In this document: positions 17,701 to 25,522 of the stretch, piece after piece
Numbering within the stretch: position 1 is the stretch's first letter
How the letters are laid out: each line of letters starts with the position of its first letter
From: Azoarcus sp.
GTDB lineage: Bacteria > Pseudomonadota > Gammaproteobacteria > Burkholderiales > Rhodocyclaceae
Direction of reading: 5' to 3'
Length of the DNA stretch: 32,962 bases
Assembly: GCA_020725025.1 (NCBI GenBank)
Contig: DYFV01000061.1
Span: 1-32,962, forward strand
Made by a program: the position numbers and the translations under genes
The notes under the pieces: model-generated
Told to the model about the DNA's origin: nothing
What the model saw: only the letters and a program-made list of their open reading frames with translations
Databases searched by the model: none

Positions 17701-18405
17701 GGCGCTCTCGACCACCTCGGAGATCGCCTTGAAGCCCACCCAGTTGCCCGAGAAGCGCGACAGCGCCCAGCCGTAGAGCCCGAACTCGAGGTACTCGGCG
17801 ACGTTGCCCGGGTGCAGTACCGGCATGCTCCAGGCCTGCATGGCGAGGTCGCTCTGGTGCGGCATGGACGAGGACACGCAGCCGTGATCGTCGCCGGCCA
17901 CCACCAGCACGCCGCCGTGGGGGGAGCTTCCGTAGGCGTTTCCGTGCTTGAGGGCGTCGCCCGCTCGATCGACCCCCGGGCCTTTCCCGTACCAGAGCGC
18001 GAACACGCCGTCGGCGGCACGCTCGGGGTCGGACTCGACCTGCTGCGTGCCCAGAACGGCGGTGCCGGCGAGCTCCTCGTTGATGGCGGGGAGGAAGTCC
18101 ACGCGAGCGGCAGCGAGCCGCTCTCCGGCCTTCCACAACGCCTGGTCGAATACCCCCAGCGGCGAACCCCGATAGCCGGCCACGAAGCCGGCCGTGGCCA
18201 TGCCGCGCGTACGGTCGAGCGCGGCCTGCATCAGCGGCAGGCGTACCAGCGCCTGGATCCCGCTGAGGAAGACTACGCCGCGCTCGGCGGCGAGATTGTC
18301 GGAAAGCTCGTAGTCGGGTCGCGCGAGCGTCGCGCGGACGTCGGGCTCGAGGGGCGGGATGGGATCTGCCGCCTCGCCCCCCGCCACAAGGGCCGGGCTG
18401 AGCAT
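14797..18405 (-). CDS. Fused 2-oxoacid:ferredoxin oxidoreductase, indolepyruvate type (alpha-beta-gamma in one chain)
   Basis: A 1202-residue enzyme of the fused indolepyruvate ferredoxin oxidoreductase family, predicted to decarboxylate aryl-pyruvates (from Trp, Phe or Tyr) to acyl-CoA while reducing ferredoxin. The N-terminal part carries the pyrimidine-type domain (RGVVFLSGIQALVRLPL, AGYRGSPLG). TPP-binding motifs follow (YFCSGCPHNTST near residue 455, then GDGTYFHSG and YNDAVAMTGGQP). An Fe-S region has Cys659, 662, 665 and 671 plus Cys692, 698 and 703. The gamma domain starts near 748 (VTGVGGTGVVTVG, then DFMGFAQKGGAVLAHVR). ATG 18405 is preferred over GTG 18411 because GGAG lies at a good distance from it. 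Exact substrate is not certain; branched-chain or other 2-oxoacids are possible. No transporter or amino-acid catabolic gene is adjacent. Confidence 0.9.
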   Translation of the reverse strand: MLSPALVAGGEAADPIPPLEPDVRATLARPDYELSDNLAAERGVVFLSGIQALVRLPLMQAALDRTRGMATAGFVAGYRGSPLGVFDQALWKAGERLAAARVDFLPAINEELAGTAVLGTQQVESDPERAADGVFALWYGKGPGVDRAGDALKHGNAYGSSPHGGVLVVAGDDHGCVSSSMPHQSDLAMQAWSMPVLHPGNVAEYLEFGLYGWALSRFSGNWVGFKAISEVVESAMTVDLDAVRRDFPSPADYVPPQGGLHYRWPDLPSLAIEQRLAAKLDAVRAFARVNSVDRMVAAPATAHVGIVTCGKAHYDFLEVLRRLELSVDTLAAAGIRIYKVGLAFPLEPVRIADFAEGLEEVLVIEEKAPVVERQIKELLYNRPGKRPRVVGKQEADGRPLLSALGELRPSRIMPALAEWLARHAPGLDRRSHVRDFTAPELLSNAADAVRRLPYFCSGCPHNTSTRVPEGSVAQAGIGCHFMASWMDRATTGLIQMGGEGVDWAAHGRYTRRRHVFQNLGDGTYFHSGSLAIRQAIAARANVTYKILYNDAVAMTGGQPVDGVIGVERIARQVEAEGVRKLAIVSDEPDKYRGQETLYPPGTTFHHRSELDAVQRELASIEGVTCLIYDQTCAAEKRRRRKKGEYPDPDRRIFINAEVCEGCGDCGRQSNCLSVQPLETPFGRKRQIEQSSCNKDFSCVEGFCPSFVSVEGAKLRKRVARLAPERLHELVAHLPEPRAALDDAPYDMLVTGVGGTGVVTVGALVSMAAHLDGMASSQLDFMGFAQKGGAVLAHVRWAKHPSLLNQVRIDTQQADLVLACDLVVAASADALQTVRRGRTRVVASSHRHPTDRFVRDPDADLHADALVAKLGFAAGEDALETIDSYDLALRLLGDSIGANLLLLGYAWQHGRVPVSLAALERAIELNGVSVSMNRMAFHLGRLAAEAPQTVLELAEEPTPEPMSLDTLIAHRCAHLTAYHNAAYAARYTALVDRVRQREHALVNQGEPLRLTEAVARGYARLLACKDEYEVARLFTDGHFRRALEETFEGELRVSFHMAPPLLVKARDGAPPRKVRYGPWLFTAMKWLARARRLRGTVFDPFGHTAERRMERALAARYAEMVEAILPGLTAANLDAAVALAELPERIRGFGHVKLATVREAVQQEATLIGRFSQRPFLARALPTEMQPATTASRKVIRIVDARP

Positions 18406-18498
18406 GGTCACTCTCCAGCGGCCCGGCGGTCGCCGGGCTCCTACCGGCTTAGTGGCGCTTTCCCCCGCAGGGTTTCCGATACGGGAGGGTTCGCTTGC

Positions 18499-18873
18499 TC
18501 AGTCCTCGTCGTCCTCGTCGTTCTCGCTGCCCACGGTGAAGCGCGTGAGCAGCGTTTCCAGGGCGGAGCGGTTCTGGGGCCTGTCGAGCTCGAAGAAGCG
18601 GAATCCGCTGCAGAAGAACTCCGGGTTCACGTCCGTGCCCGACCACATCGCCTTGGCGGTGAGGCTGATCGCCTCGCGCTGACCGCCGTCCTCGGGCAGA
18701 TCGACGCGCAGACGGTAGAGCTTTCCGACTTCCAGACGCTTGGGGCCATACAGGAGGAAGCCGCCCTGGCTGATATCGCCGATGCGGCCGATGAACTGCT
18801 CGGTGGTTTCGTCGAAGACGCGGAAGTGGATCGCGATGGAGCGACGACGGAAAAATCGGCTATCCATGTTCAT
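18499..18873 (-). CDS. PilZ-domain protein (probable c-di-GMP receptor)
   Basis: A 124-residue single-domain protein. Both parts of the c-di-GMP signature are present: RxxxR at Arg6-Arg10 (RFFRRRS) and DxSxxG as DISQGG, followed by the usual beta-strand run (GFLLYGPKRLEVGKLYRLRV). The C-terminus is highly acidic (ENDEDDED). PilZ receptors change motility, polysaccharide export or pilus function on binding c-di-GMP; the target is unknown. Two in-frame ATGs (18873 and 18867) are possible and neither has a good Shine-Dalgarno. It lies between a lytic transglycosylase and the fused oxidoreductase on the same strand, with about 80-bp gaps on each side. Confidence 0.88.
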   Translation of the reverse strand: MNMDSRFFRRRSIAIHFRVFDETTEQFIGRIGDISQGGFLLYGPKRLEVGKLYRLRVDLPEDGGQREAISLTAKAMWSGTDVNPEFFCSGFRFFELDRPQNRSALETLLTRFTVGSENDEDDED

Positions 18874-18954
18874 TGGGAATTCCGAAAGCGATGAGGGCGA
18901 TGCGAGGCATCGCCGGACCGGCCTCGGAGGGGGGACAGGTCGTTGGCGCGCATC

Positions 18955-19602
18955 CTAGTTCGCACGCCCGGTGTCCGCGTCGCTCGCGAGGCGCAGCGGT
19001 TCGTAACTCCAGTTCCGTTCCCAGGCGGCACGCACCAGATTCGGGTACTGCGGCTTGCCCAGGCTGCCGTTGTAGCGGCCGAGTGCGCGGAACAGGTCGC
19101 CCTTCTCGATGTCGAGATAGTGGCGCAGGATGGTGCAGCCGTAACGCAGGTTGGTCCGCAGGTGAAAGAGGTTGTCTTCCGGGCGTCCGATGGCGTCGAC
19201 CCAGAAGGGCATCACCTGCATGTAGCCGCGCGCCCCGGCAGTCGATACGGCGTACTTGCGAAAGGCGCTCTCGACCTGGATGAGGCCCAGCACCAGTTGC
19301 GGATCGAGCCCTGCCCGCGTCGCCTCGTAGTGGATCGACGTGAGCAACTCGATACGGTAGTCGGGGTCCGGCAGGCGCTTCTCGAGGCGACGGGACATCT
19401 CCTCCAGCCAGCGCTTTCGCTCGCTTTCGTCGGCGATCAAGAGCTCGGGCGCCGCCGCGTCGCTGACCGCCGCATGCAGCGCCGCCCGCACGCTCGCCGC
19501 CAGGGGCTCGTAGCGCTGCGCTCCCGCGATTGCCGAGCCTGCCGCAGCGAGCAGGCTCGCTGCGAGGCACGTGAGCAGCATGAAGCGGTAGGCGAGGGTC
19601 AT
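18955..19602 (-). CDS. Lytic transglycosylase (SLT family)
   Basis: A 215-residue secreted murein hydrolase that cleaves the MurNAc-GlcNAc bond, leaving 1,6-anhydro ends. The signal peptide spans about 1-27 (FMLLTCLAASLLAAAGSAIAGA). The Slt catalytic domain covers about 85-190 with catalytic Glu111 in LIQVESAFRKYAVS, then GARGYMQVMPFW, NLRYGCTILRHYL and ALGRYNGSLGKPQYP. It is short for the family and carries no LysM, so it is a minimal SLT enzyme. AGGAAAG upstream supports the ATG. It lies 37 bp downstream of proS and is probably cotranscribed with it, a pairing I recall from other betaproteobacteria. Confidence 0.92.
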   Translation of the reverse strand: MTLAYRFMLLTCLAASLLAAAGSAIAGAQRYEPLAASVRAALHAAVSDAAAPELLIADESERKRWLEEMSRRLEKRLPDPDYRIELLTSIHYEATRAGLDPQLVLGLIQVESAFRKYAVSTAGARGYMQVMPFWVDAIGRPEDNLFHLRTNLRYGCTILRHYLDIEKGDLFRALGRYNGSLGKPQYPNLVRAAWERNWSYEPLRLASDADTGRAN

Positions 19603-19639
19603 CGGTCTTTCCTGGCGATGCTCTCGTTATAGCTCAGCT

Positions 19640-21388
19640 TCATGCGGGTGACAGTTTGTCGGCGACGAACGGGAACAGCTCGCCGATGGGAACCCGCGTC
19701 GCGGAGGCATCGCGCCGGCCCTGGTATTCGGCCACGCCCTCCTTGAGGCCGCGCTCGCCGATCACCACCCGGTGGGGTACACCGATGAGCTCCCAGTCGG
19801 CGAACATCACGCCGGGGCGCTCGTCACGGTCGTCCAGGATCACGTCGACGCCGGCCGCGACCAGCGCGGCGTAGAGCTTTTCGGCCTCGGCCCGCACCGC
19901 CTCCGACTTGCCCCAGCCGACCGGGCAGATCACCACGCGGAAGGGCGCGATCGCGTCGGGCCAGATGATGCCGCGGGCGTCGTGGTTCTGCTCGATCGCC
20001 GCGCCCAGGATGCGGGTCACCCCGATCCCGTAGCAGCCCATCTCGAAATGCTTGGGCTTGCCGTCCTCGTCGAGGAAGGTCGCATTCATCGACTTCGAGT
20101 ACTTGGTGCCGAGGTAGAAGACGTGGCCCACCTCGATGCCGCGCTGGATGGCGAGCACGCCCTTGCCGTCGGGGCTCGGGTCGCCCTCCACGACGTTCCT
20201 CAGGTCGGCGACGACGTCCGGCTCGGGCAGGTCGCGGCCCCAGTTGGCGCCGGTGTAGTGGAAGTCCTCGGCATTGGCGCCGCACACGAAGTCGGCCATG
20301 TTGGCCACCGTGCGGTCGGCGATGATGCGTACCGGCTTCTTCAGGCCGATAGGGCCCAGGTAGCCGGGCTTGCAGCCGAAATACTCGTCGATCTCGGCCT
20401 CGGTGGCGAAGCGGAAGCCGTGCTTGAGGCCTTCCACCTTGCTTGCCTTGACTTCGTTGAGCTCGTGATCGCCGCGTATGAGGAGCAGCCACACGGTGAC
20501 GCCGGCGGGCTGGCCGGCCTCGTCCACGTCGTCGGTGGCGAGCACCAGCGACTTCAGGCTGGTGGCGAGCGGGACGCCGAGGAACTCGGCCACGTCGCGG
20601 CAGGTTGCCTTGCCCGGGGTGGGCGTCTTCTCGAGCGGGCGGCCGGGTGCGGCGCGCTCGGCGATGGCCGGCAGCGCCTCGGCCAGCTCGATGTTGGCCG
20701 CGTAGTCCGAGGTGGGACAGTAGATGATCGCGTCCTCGCCGGTGTCGGCGATCACCTGAAACTCGTGGGAGCGGTCGCCGCCGATGGCGCCGGTGTCGGC
20801 AGCCACGGCCCGGTAGGTGAGGCCCAGCCGATCGAAGATGCGGCAGTAGGCGGCGTACATGGCGTCGTAGCTGCGCCCGGCGGCTTCCGCGTCGCGGTCG
20901 AAGGAGTAGGCGTCCTTCATCGTGAATTCGCGCCCGCGCATCACGCCGAAGCGCGGCCGGCGCTCGTCGCGGAACTTGGTCTGGATCTGGTAGAAGTTCT
21001 TCGGCAGCTGGCGATAGCTCCTGAGCTCCTGCCGGGCGATGTCGGTGACCACTTCCTCGGAGGTGGGCTGCAGCGCGAAGTCGCGCTCGTGCCGGTCCTT
21101 GAAGCGCAGCATCTCGGGGCCCATCTTCTCCCAGCGGCCGGTCTCGTCCCACAGCTCGGCGGGCTGCACCATGGGCATGATGAGCTCGAGGGCGCCGGCG
21201 CGATTCATCTCCTCACGGATGATGTTCTCCACCTTGCGGATCACCTTGAGTCCCATCGGCAGGTAGCTGTAGATGCCGGCAGCGACCTTGCGGATGAAGC
21301 CGGCCCGCAGCATCAGCTTCTGGCTGACGATCTCGGCGTCGGACGGGGCTTCCTTTAGGGTGGAAATGAAGTACTGGCTGGCACGCAT
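19640..21388 (-). CDS. proS: Prolyl-tRNA synthetase, bacterial type with editing domain
   Basis: A 582-residue class II synthetase that charges tRNA-Pro. Motifs seen: QPTSEEV (Thr109-Glu112), motif 2 [17 protein letters not shown] (Arg140, Glu142) and motif 3 in [18 protein letters not shown] long insertion at about 230-390 between motifs 2 and 3 (with [20 protein letters not shown]) is the INS editing domain of bacterial ProRS, which hydrolyses mischarged Ala-tRNA-Pro. The length matches the bacterial form (about 570-580). It starts with the typical [15 protein letters not shown]. It is the first gene of a minus-strand run with the lytic transglycosylase and diverges from rppH with 150 bp between them. 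Confidence 0.98.
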   Translation of the reverse strand: MRASQYFISTLKEAPSDAEIVSQKLMLRAGFIRKVAAGIYSYLPMGLKVIRKVENIIREEMNRAGALELIMPMVQPAELWDETGRWEKMGPEMLRFKDRHERDFALQPTSEEVVTDIARQELRSYRQLPKNFYQIQTKFRDERRPRFGVMRGREFTMKDAYSFDRDAEAAGRSYDAMYAAYCRIFDRLGLTYRAVAADTGAIGGDRSHEFQVIADTGEDAIIYCPTSDYAANIELAEALPAIAERAAPGRPLEKTPTPGKATCRDVAEFLGVPLATSLKSLVLATDDVDEAGQPAGVTVWLLLIRGDHELNEVKASKVEGLKHGFRFATEAEIDEYFGCKPGYLGPIGLKKPVRIIADRTVANMADFVCGANAEDFHYTGANWGRDLPEPDVVADLRNVVEGDPSPDGKGVLAIQRGIEVGHVFYLGTKYSKSMNATFLDEDGKPKHFEMGCYGIGVTRILGAAIEQNHDARGIIWPDAIAPFRVVICPVGWGKSEAVRAEAEKLYAALVAAGVDVILDDRDERPGVMFADWELIGVPHRVVIGERGLKEGVAEYQGRRDASATRVPIGELFPFVADKLSPA

Positions 21389-21538
21389 TCTGGGGTCCGC
21401 GAGGGGCTGTTCGACAAACGCCGAATTCTAGCAGCCCCGCGGGCACTGCGCCCGCCGGGAACGCCGCGTCCCGGCCCGCTTTCCAAGGCGGTGTAAGTGT
21501 GGAAGAATCATCTCAATTCTTGAATCGAAGGTTCGATC

Positions 21539-22069
21539 ATGCTCGACCGTGAAGGCTATCGCCCGAACGTCGGCATCATTCTGGTCAACACGCGCAATGA
21601 GGTTTTCTGGGGCAAGCGGATTCGCGAGCATTCGTGGCAGTTCCCGCAGGGCGGCATCAAGCACGGCGAAACGCCGGAGCAGGCCATGTACCGGGAGCTG
21701 TTCGAGGAAGTGGGTCTGCGCCCCGAGCATGTGAAGATTCTCGGCCGTACGCGTGGCTGGTTGCGATACGACGTCCCGAAGCACTGGATAAAGCGGGAAT
21801 GGCGGAACACCTATCGGGGGCAGAAGCAGATCTGGTTCCTGCTGCGACTGGTGGGGCGCGATTCGGACGTCTGTCTGCGAGCCAGCTCGCACCCGGAATT
21901 CGATGCCTGGCGCTGGAGTGACTATTGGGTACCGCTCGATGCCGTCATCGAGTTCAAGCGGCAGGTGTATCAGCAGGCGCTCGCCGAGCTCGCGCGCGTG
22001 CTGTTCCGCCAGAAACCGCGCGAACTGCCTGAAGGGTATCGGGAAGTGACCGAAGCGCGGCAGTCCTGA
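21539..22069 (+). CDS. rppH: RNA pyrophosphohydrolase RppH
   Basis: A 176-residue Nudix hydrolase that removes pyrophosphate from the 5' triphosphate of mRNA and so opens it to RNase E decay. The Nudix box is complete (Gly38 to Leu60, with Glu44, Arg52, Glu53, Glu56 and Glu57). The opening [17 protein letters not shown] and WQFPQGGI are characteristic of RppH, as is the length. A GAAGG lies upstream of the ATG. It diverges from proS and is followed by a strong hairpin at 22090-22123. Confidence 0.97.
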   Translation: MLDREGYRPNVGIILVNTRNEVFWGKRIREHSWQFPQGGIKHGETPEQAMYRELFEEVGLRPEHVKILGRTRGWLRYDVPKHWIKREWRNTYRGQKQIWFLLRLVGRDSDVCLRASSHPEFDAWRWSDYWVPLDAVIEFKRQVYQQALAELARVLFRQKPRELPEGYREVTEARQS

Positions 22070-22089
22070 CCGCCTCCGGATCCGCTCGG

Positions 22090-22123
22090 GAAGCCCCGTA
22101 CGTGGCGACACGTACGGGGCTTC
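22090..22123 (+). terminator. Perfect 15-bp stem with GCGA tetraloop after rppH
   Basis: Arms 22090-22104 and 22109-22123 are perfectly complementary and close a GCGA loop, a GNRA-type tetraloop. It starts 21 bp after the rppH stop. There is no immediate T-run, only CATTTTCC further on. It is probably the rppH terminator or a 3'-end stabiliser. Confidence 0.65.
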
Positions 22124-22333
22124 GTCCATTCCGGTCTCATTTTCCGCAATCGACCGGCTGAACTCATCGTTTTTCCCGCTTGTCTCAAACGGCATGCCGG
22201 CGGCTTTCGGGCGGCCGGCCGCGGTGGCATCGATTGGCCGTCGGACCGGGCGGCGCGCCTGGACGGCGCACCCCGCGGGATCGGCCGTCGGCCGTCCTGC
22301 CGCCTCCTTCAACGCAAGAGACGGGAGGTGACC

Positions 22334-22930
22334 ATGAATCGCGAGAACTTCGCCCCGCTGCCGCAGGCCCGGCTTGCGGGGCTGCATTGTGAAGTGGCGC
22401 AGACGGACAAGAGCCATCGGGTCTCGGCGGATTCGCCGGCGATCGAGGTCATGACCGACCTGACGCGCGTGCCGGCGGCCACCATCGCGGCCGACACCTC
22501 GCTGGAAGAGGCCAACCGCTCGATGATGCTGCGCGGCGTGCGGATGCTGCTCGTCACCGATCCGCGCCGGCTGGTGGTCGGCCTCATTTCGGTGGCCGAT
22601 CTGCTCGGCGAGCGGCCCGTGCGCGTCGCAAGCGAGCGCGGCGTGCAGCTCGCGGACCTCGACGTGGGGAGCGTGATGACCCCCCTGGAGTCGATCGAGG
22701 CGGTCGAGCTCGACGAGGTGATGCGTGCCGAGGTGGGGCACGTGCTCGCCACCATGCGCCGCTCGGGCCGCCAGCATGCGCTCGTTCTGGAGCGCCAGGA
22801 GGGTGGCCGCGGACTCATTCGGGGCGTCTTCTCCGCCTCGCAGATCGCCCGCCAGCTCGGGGAGCCGCAGCCGATGCACACCGAGATCGCGCGCAGCTTC
22901 GCCGAAATCGGCGCCGCGATCGCCGCGTGA
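22334..22930 (+). CDS. CBS-domain-pair protein
   Basis: A 198-residue protein made almost entirely of two CBS motifs. The first is at about 45-100 (VMTDLTRVPAATIAADTSLE, MLRGVRMLLVTDPRRLVVG) and the second at about 110-185 (VGSVMTPLESIEAVELDEV, RRSGRQHALVLERQ). CBS pairs bind adenosine nucleotides and usually act as energy or redox sensors; stand-alone versions have no catalytic role. A GGGAGG Shine-Dalgarno (22323-22328) supports ATG 22334 rather than the GTG at 22328. It lies upstream of rubrerythrin on the same strand, with a 132-bp regulatory-looking gap, so it may be a separate unit. Partner unknown. Confidence 0.88.
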   Translation: MNRENFAPLPQARLAGLHCEVAQTDKSHRVSADSPAIEVMTDLTRVPAATIAADTSLEEANRSMMLRGVRMLLVTDPRRLVVGLISVADLLGERPVRVASERGVQLADLDVGSVMTPLESIEAVELDEVMRAEVGHVLATMRRSGRQHALVLERQEGGRGLIRGVFSASQIARQLGEPQPMHTEIARSFAEIGAAIAA

Positions 22931-22945
22931 ACGATAGCGGTCGTC

Positions 22946-22966
22946 AATACAAAACATAGGCGTATT
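22946..22966. promoter_or_regulatory. AT-rich dyad upstream of rubrerythrin
   Basis: AATAC-N11-GTATT in a locally AT-rich stretch of an otherwise GC-rich gap. It matches no regulator motif that I can name. A weak sigma-70-like pair (TTGGGC at 22971, TAGGCT 17 bp on) follows. Confidence 0.3.
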
Positions 22967-23007
22967 CAATTTGGGCGAAGTGATCCGGCCTTCTAGGCTT
23001 AGATCAG

Positions 23008-23025
23008 CTCCGGGGGCCCCCGGAG
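23008..23025. repeat. Perfect 18-bp GC palindrome upstream of rubrerythrin
   Basis: CTCCGGGGGCCCCCGGAG reads the same on both strands. It lies 38 bp before the rubrerythrin ATG, probably in the 5' leader. It could be an operator or a leader hairpin; the sequence alone does not decide. Confidence 0.6.
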
Positions 23026-23062
23026 GCTTCGTTCCGAGCGTGACGACGACAAGGAGGGGACA

Positions 23063-23482
23063 ATGCAACTCAAGGGCTCCAAGACCGAAGAGAATCTGAA
23101 GGCCGCCTTCGCGGGCGAATCGCAGGCCAATCGGCGTTATCTCTACTTTGCGGCCAAGGCCGACGTGGAAGGGCAGAACGACGTCGCGGCCGTGTTCCGC
23201 TCCACCGCGGAAGGCGAAACCGGGCACGCCCACGGTCACCTCGAGTATCTCGAGGCCTGTGGCGATCCGGCGACCGGATTGCCCTTCGGTGCGACACGGG
23301 CGAACCTGGCCGCGGCCATCGCCGGCGAGACCCACGAGTACACCGACATGTACCCGGGCATGGCGCGCCAGGCGCGCGAAGAGGGCTTCGACGAGGTCGC
23401 TGACTGGTTCGAGACGCTCGCCAAGGCCGAGCGCTCGCACGCCAATCGCTTCCAGAAGGCGCTCGACGCGCTGCAGGACTGA
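23063..23482 (+). CDS. Rubrerythrin lacking the rubredoxin domain
   Basis: A 139-residue ferritin-like di-iron protein. All ligands of the rubrerythrin site are in place: Glu19, Glu52 and His55 (ETGH), Glu89 and Glu92 (ETHEY), Glu123 and His126 (ERSH). Rubrerythrins reduce hydrogen peroxide to water in the cytoplasm. Classical members have a C-terminal rubredoxin domain with a Cys4 iron site that passes electrons in; this one ends at the four-helix bundle and has only one Cys. It therefore needs an external donor, and the Fe-S protein encoded next is a natural candidate. AGGAGGGG gives a strong ribosome-binding site, suggesting high expression. Confidence 0.93.
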   Translation: MQLKGSKTEENLKAAFAGESQANRRYLYFAAKADVEGQNDVAAVFRSTAEGETGHAHGHLEYLEACGDPATGLPFGATRANLAAAIAGETHEYTDMYPGMARQAREEGFDEVADWFETLAKAERSHANRFQKALDALQD

Positions 23483-23503
23483 GCGGGCAGGGCGATTCTC
23501 CCG

Positions 23504-23525
23504 GGGCGGGCCGCGGTGCCCGCCC
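23504..23525 (+). terminator. GC hairpin between rubrerythrin and the Fe-S gene
   Basis: GGGCGGGC and GCCCGCCC form a perfect 8-bp stem around a 6-nt loop, without a T-run. It could act as a partial terminator or mRNA stabiliser, giving more rubrerythrin than downstream product. Confidence 0.4.
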
Positions 23526-23578
23526 TCTCCCGATGCCGATGACCGGGGCGCGGCGGACGTGCCCCCGGAGGAGCGGTC

Positions 23579-24919
23579 ATGACCAAGCGGGAAGGCAGTC
23601 TCGAGGCGCCCCAGCGCCACCCGGTCGCGTGGCGCGATCCGGAGTTCTACCAGGAGGCGCCGCTCGTCGCCGAGCTCGAACGGGTGTTCGACATCTGCCA
23701 CGGGTGCCGGCGCTGCGTGAGCCTGTGCAATGCGTTTCCGACGCTCTTCAACCTGATCGACGACGGGCCGACGGGCGAGCTCGACGGCGTGGACAAGGCC
23801 GACTTCGGCAAGGTGGTGGACCAGTGCTACCTGTGCGACCTGTGCTTCATGACCAAGTGTCCCTACGTGCCGCCGCACTCCTGGAACGTCGATTTTCCCC
23901 ACCTCATGCTGCGCGCCAAGGCGGTCAAGTTCCGCAAGGGGGAGGTGCGCCTGCGCGACCGCATCCTCACCAGCACCGACGCGCTGGGCAAGCTCGCCGC
24001 GATCCCGGTGGTCGCGCAGACGGTGAACGCGGCCAACCGCAACGGCGCGGCGCGCGGCGTGCTGCAGTCGGTGCTCGGCGTCGACAAGCGGCGTGAGCTG
24101 CCGCCCTACACCCCAGCCCGGTTTCGCGGCAAGGCTCGACCGCAGGCCGACTGGCCGGTGCGCGACGGCGACCGCACGCCGGGCAAGGTGGCGATCTTCG
24201 CCACCTGCTACATCAACTACAACGAGCCGGGCATCGGGCACGACCTGCTGGCGGTGCTCGCCCACAACGAGATCCCCACGGTGCTCGTGGAGCAGGAGGC
24301 CTGTTGCGGCATGCCGAAGCTCGAGCTGGGCGACCTCGAAGGGGTGGCGCGGCTCAAGGACAAGAACATTCCGGCGCTCGCCGCGCTCGCCCGCAGCGGT
24401 TACGCGATCCTCGCCGCGGTGCCGTCCTGTGCCCTGATGTTCAAGCAGGAGCTGCCGCTGCTCTTCCCCGAGGACACCGAGGTGCTGGCCGTGGCCGAGG
24501 CGATGTTCGACCCCTTCGAATACTTCATGCTGCGCAAGCGCGACGGGCTCCTGAAGACCGACTTCAAGCAGCCGCTCGGCAAGGTCTCCTACCACATCCC
24601 CTGTCACAGCCGAGTGCAGAACGTCGGGCAGAAGACCCGCGAGATGCTCCAGCTGATCCCCGACACCCAGGTCACCACTGTCGAGCGCTGTGCCGGGCAC
24701 GACGGAACCTGGGGCGTGAAGGCCGAGTACTTCGACCAGTCGATGCGCATCGGACGTCCGGTCTTCCGGCAGATGGCCGAAGGGCAGCCGGACTGGATCA
24801 GCTCCGACTGCCCGATCGCGGCGCGCCACATCCGGCAGGGCATCCGCGACGCCGGCACCGAACTCGCGGCCGAGAAAGCCCATCCCCTGACCTTGCTGCG
24901 CAAGGCCTACGGACTTTGA
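23579..24919 (+). CDS. GlpC/heterodisulfide-reductase-like Fe-S oxidoreductase
   Basis: A 446-residue electron-transfer protein. Two 4Fe-4S sites lie at the N-terminus: Cys40, 43, 46, 50 ([11 protein letters not shown]) and Cys83, 86, 89, 94 ([13 protein letters not shown]). Two cysteine-rich (CCG-type) domains follow: the first with ATCYINYNE and EACCGMPK, the second with [10 protein letters not shown] and [11 protein letters not shown], where one Cys of the usual CCG is Ala. Such domains occur in GlpC, HdrB and LutA and handle quinone, heme or disulfide electron transfer. There is no membrane helix. Lack of neighbouring glpA/glpB argues against glycerol-3-phosphate dehydrogenase. Position between rubrerythrin and DUF3501 suggests a role in supplying electrons to rubrerythrin; this is inference. 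ATG 23579 follows GGAGGAGCGGTC. Confidence 0.85.
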   Translation: MTKREGSLEAPQRHPVAWRDPEFYQEAPLVAELERVFDICHGCRRCVSLCNAFPTLFNLIDDGPTGELDGVDKADFGKVVDQCYLCDLCFMTKCPYVPPHSWNVDFPHLMLRAKAVKFRKGEVRLRDRILTSTDALGKLAAIPVVAQTVNAANRNGAARGVLQSVLGVDKRRELPPYTPARFRGKARPQADWPVRDGDRTPGKVAIFATCYINYNEPGIGHDLLAVLAHNEIPTVLVEQEACCGMPKLELGDLEGVARLKDKNIPALAALARSGYAILAAVPSCALMFKQELPLLFPEDTEVLAVAEAMFDPFEYFMLRKRDGLLKTDFKQPLGKVSYHIPCHSRVQNVGQKTREMLQLIPDTQVTTVERCAGHDGTWGVKAEYFDQSMRIGRPVFRQMAEGQPDWISSDCPIAARHIRQGIRDAGTELAAEKAHPLTLLRKAYGL

Positions 24920-24934
24920 GGAGACCCGCAAGCG

Positions 24935-25522
24935 ATGAACGCGATCGCCCGAGAAAGCCTGATGAGCCTCGAGGAATACGCGCGGGAGCGCGCCGCCTTT
25001 CGTGCCCGCGTCCTGGCCCACAAGAAGCAGCGCACACTGCAGTTGGGCAGCAACGTGACGCTGGTCTTCGAGGACGAGCTCACGATCCGCTATCAGATCC
25101 AGGAGATGCTGCGCATCGAGCGCACCTTCGAGGAGGCCGGCATCCGCGACGAGCTCGACGCCTATAATCCGCTCGTGCCCGACGGCAGCAACTGGAAGGC
25201 GACCATGCTGATCGAGTTCCCGGACGAGGCGGAGCGGCGACGTCGTCTGTCGGAGCTGATCGGCATCGAGGATCGGGTCTGGGTGCAGGTCGCGGGCCAT
25301 GACCGCGTGTTCGCCATTGCAGACGAGGACCTGGAGCGAGAGAATGCGGAAAAGACCTCGGCCGTGCATTTCCTGCGCTTCGAGCTGACGCCCTCCATGA
25401 CTCAGGCATTGGATGCGGGAGCGAAGCTGTCGGTCGGGGTCGAACATCCCGCCTATTCGGCGGTGGTCGAGTCCGTGCCGGAGCCGGTGCGGCAGTCCTT
25501 GTGTGGAGACTTGCGCGCTTGA
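24935..25522 (+). CDS. DUF3501 family protein
   Basis: A 195-residue soluble protein of unknown function that I recognise as DUF3501 from its opening (SLEEYARERAAFRARVLAHK) and the blocks LGSNVTLVFEDELTIRYQIQ and YNPLVPDGSNWKATMLIEFP. The family is typically encoded next to rubrerythrin and GlpC-like Fe-S proteins, as here, which suggests a shared task in peroxide handling or Fe-S/di-iron maintenance. No Cys cluster or membrane helix is seen. It starts 15 bp after the Fe-S gene, with GAGGAG before the ATG, so the two are cotranscribed. Its 3' end overlaps the CNP1 gene. Confidence 0.8.
   Translation: MNAIARESLMSLEEYARERAAFRARVLAHKKQRTLQLGSNVTLVFEDELTIRYQIQEMLRIERTFEEAGIRDELDAYNPLVPDGSNWKATMLIEFPDEAERRRRLSELIGIEDRVWVQVAGHDRVFAIADEDLERENAEKTSAVHFLRFELTPSMTQALDAGAKLSVGVEHPAYSAVVESVPEPVRQSLCGDLRA

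Noticed and set aside
14956..18894. 1312-residue open frame on the plus strand
   Set aside because: It is antisense to the fused oxidoreductase and PilZ genes, has His/Gly/Val/Arg-rich composition typical of the reverse frame of GC-rich genes, and shows no domain.
23579..24919. Glycerol-3-phosphate dehydrogenase subunit C
   Set aside because: The domain layout is GlpC-like, but glpA and glpB are absent and the neighbours are rubrerythrin and DUF3501, so a glp role is unlikely.
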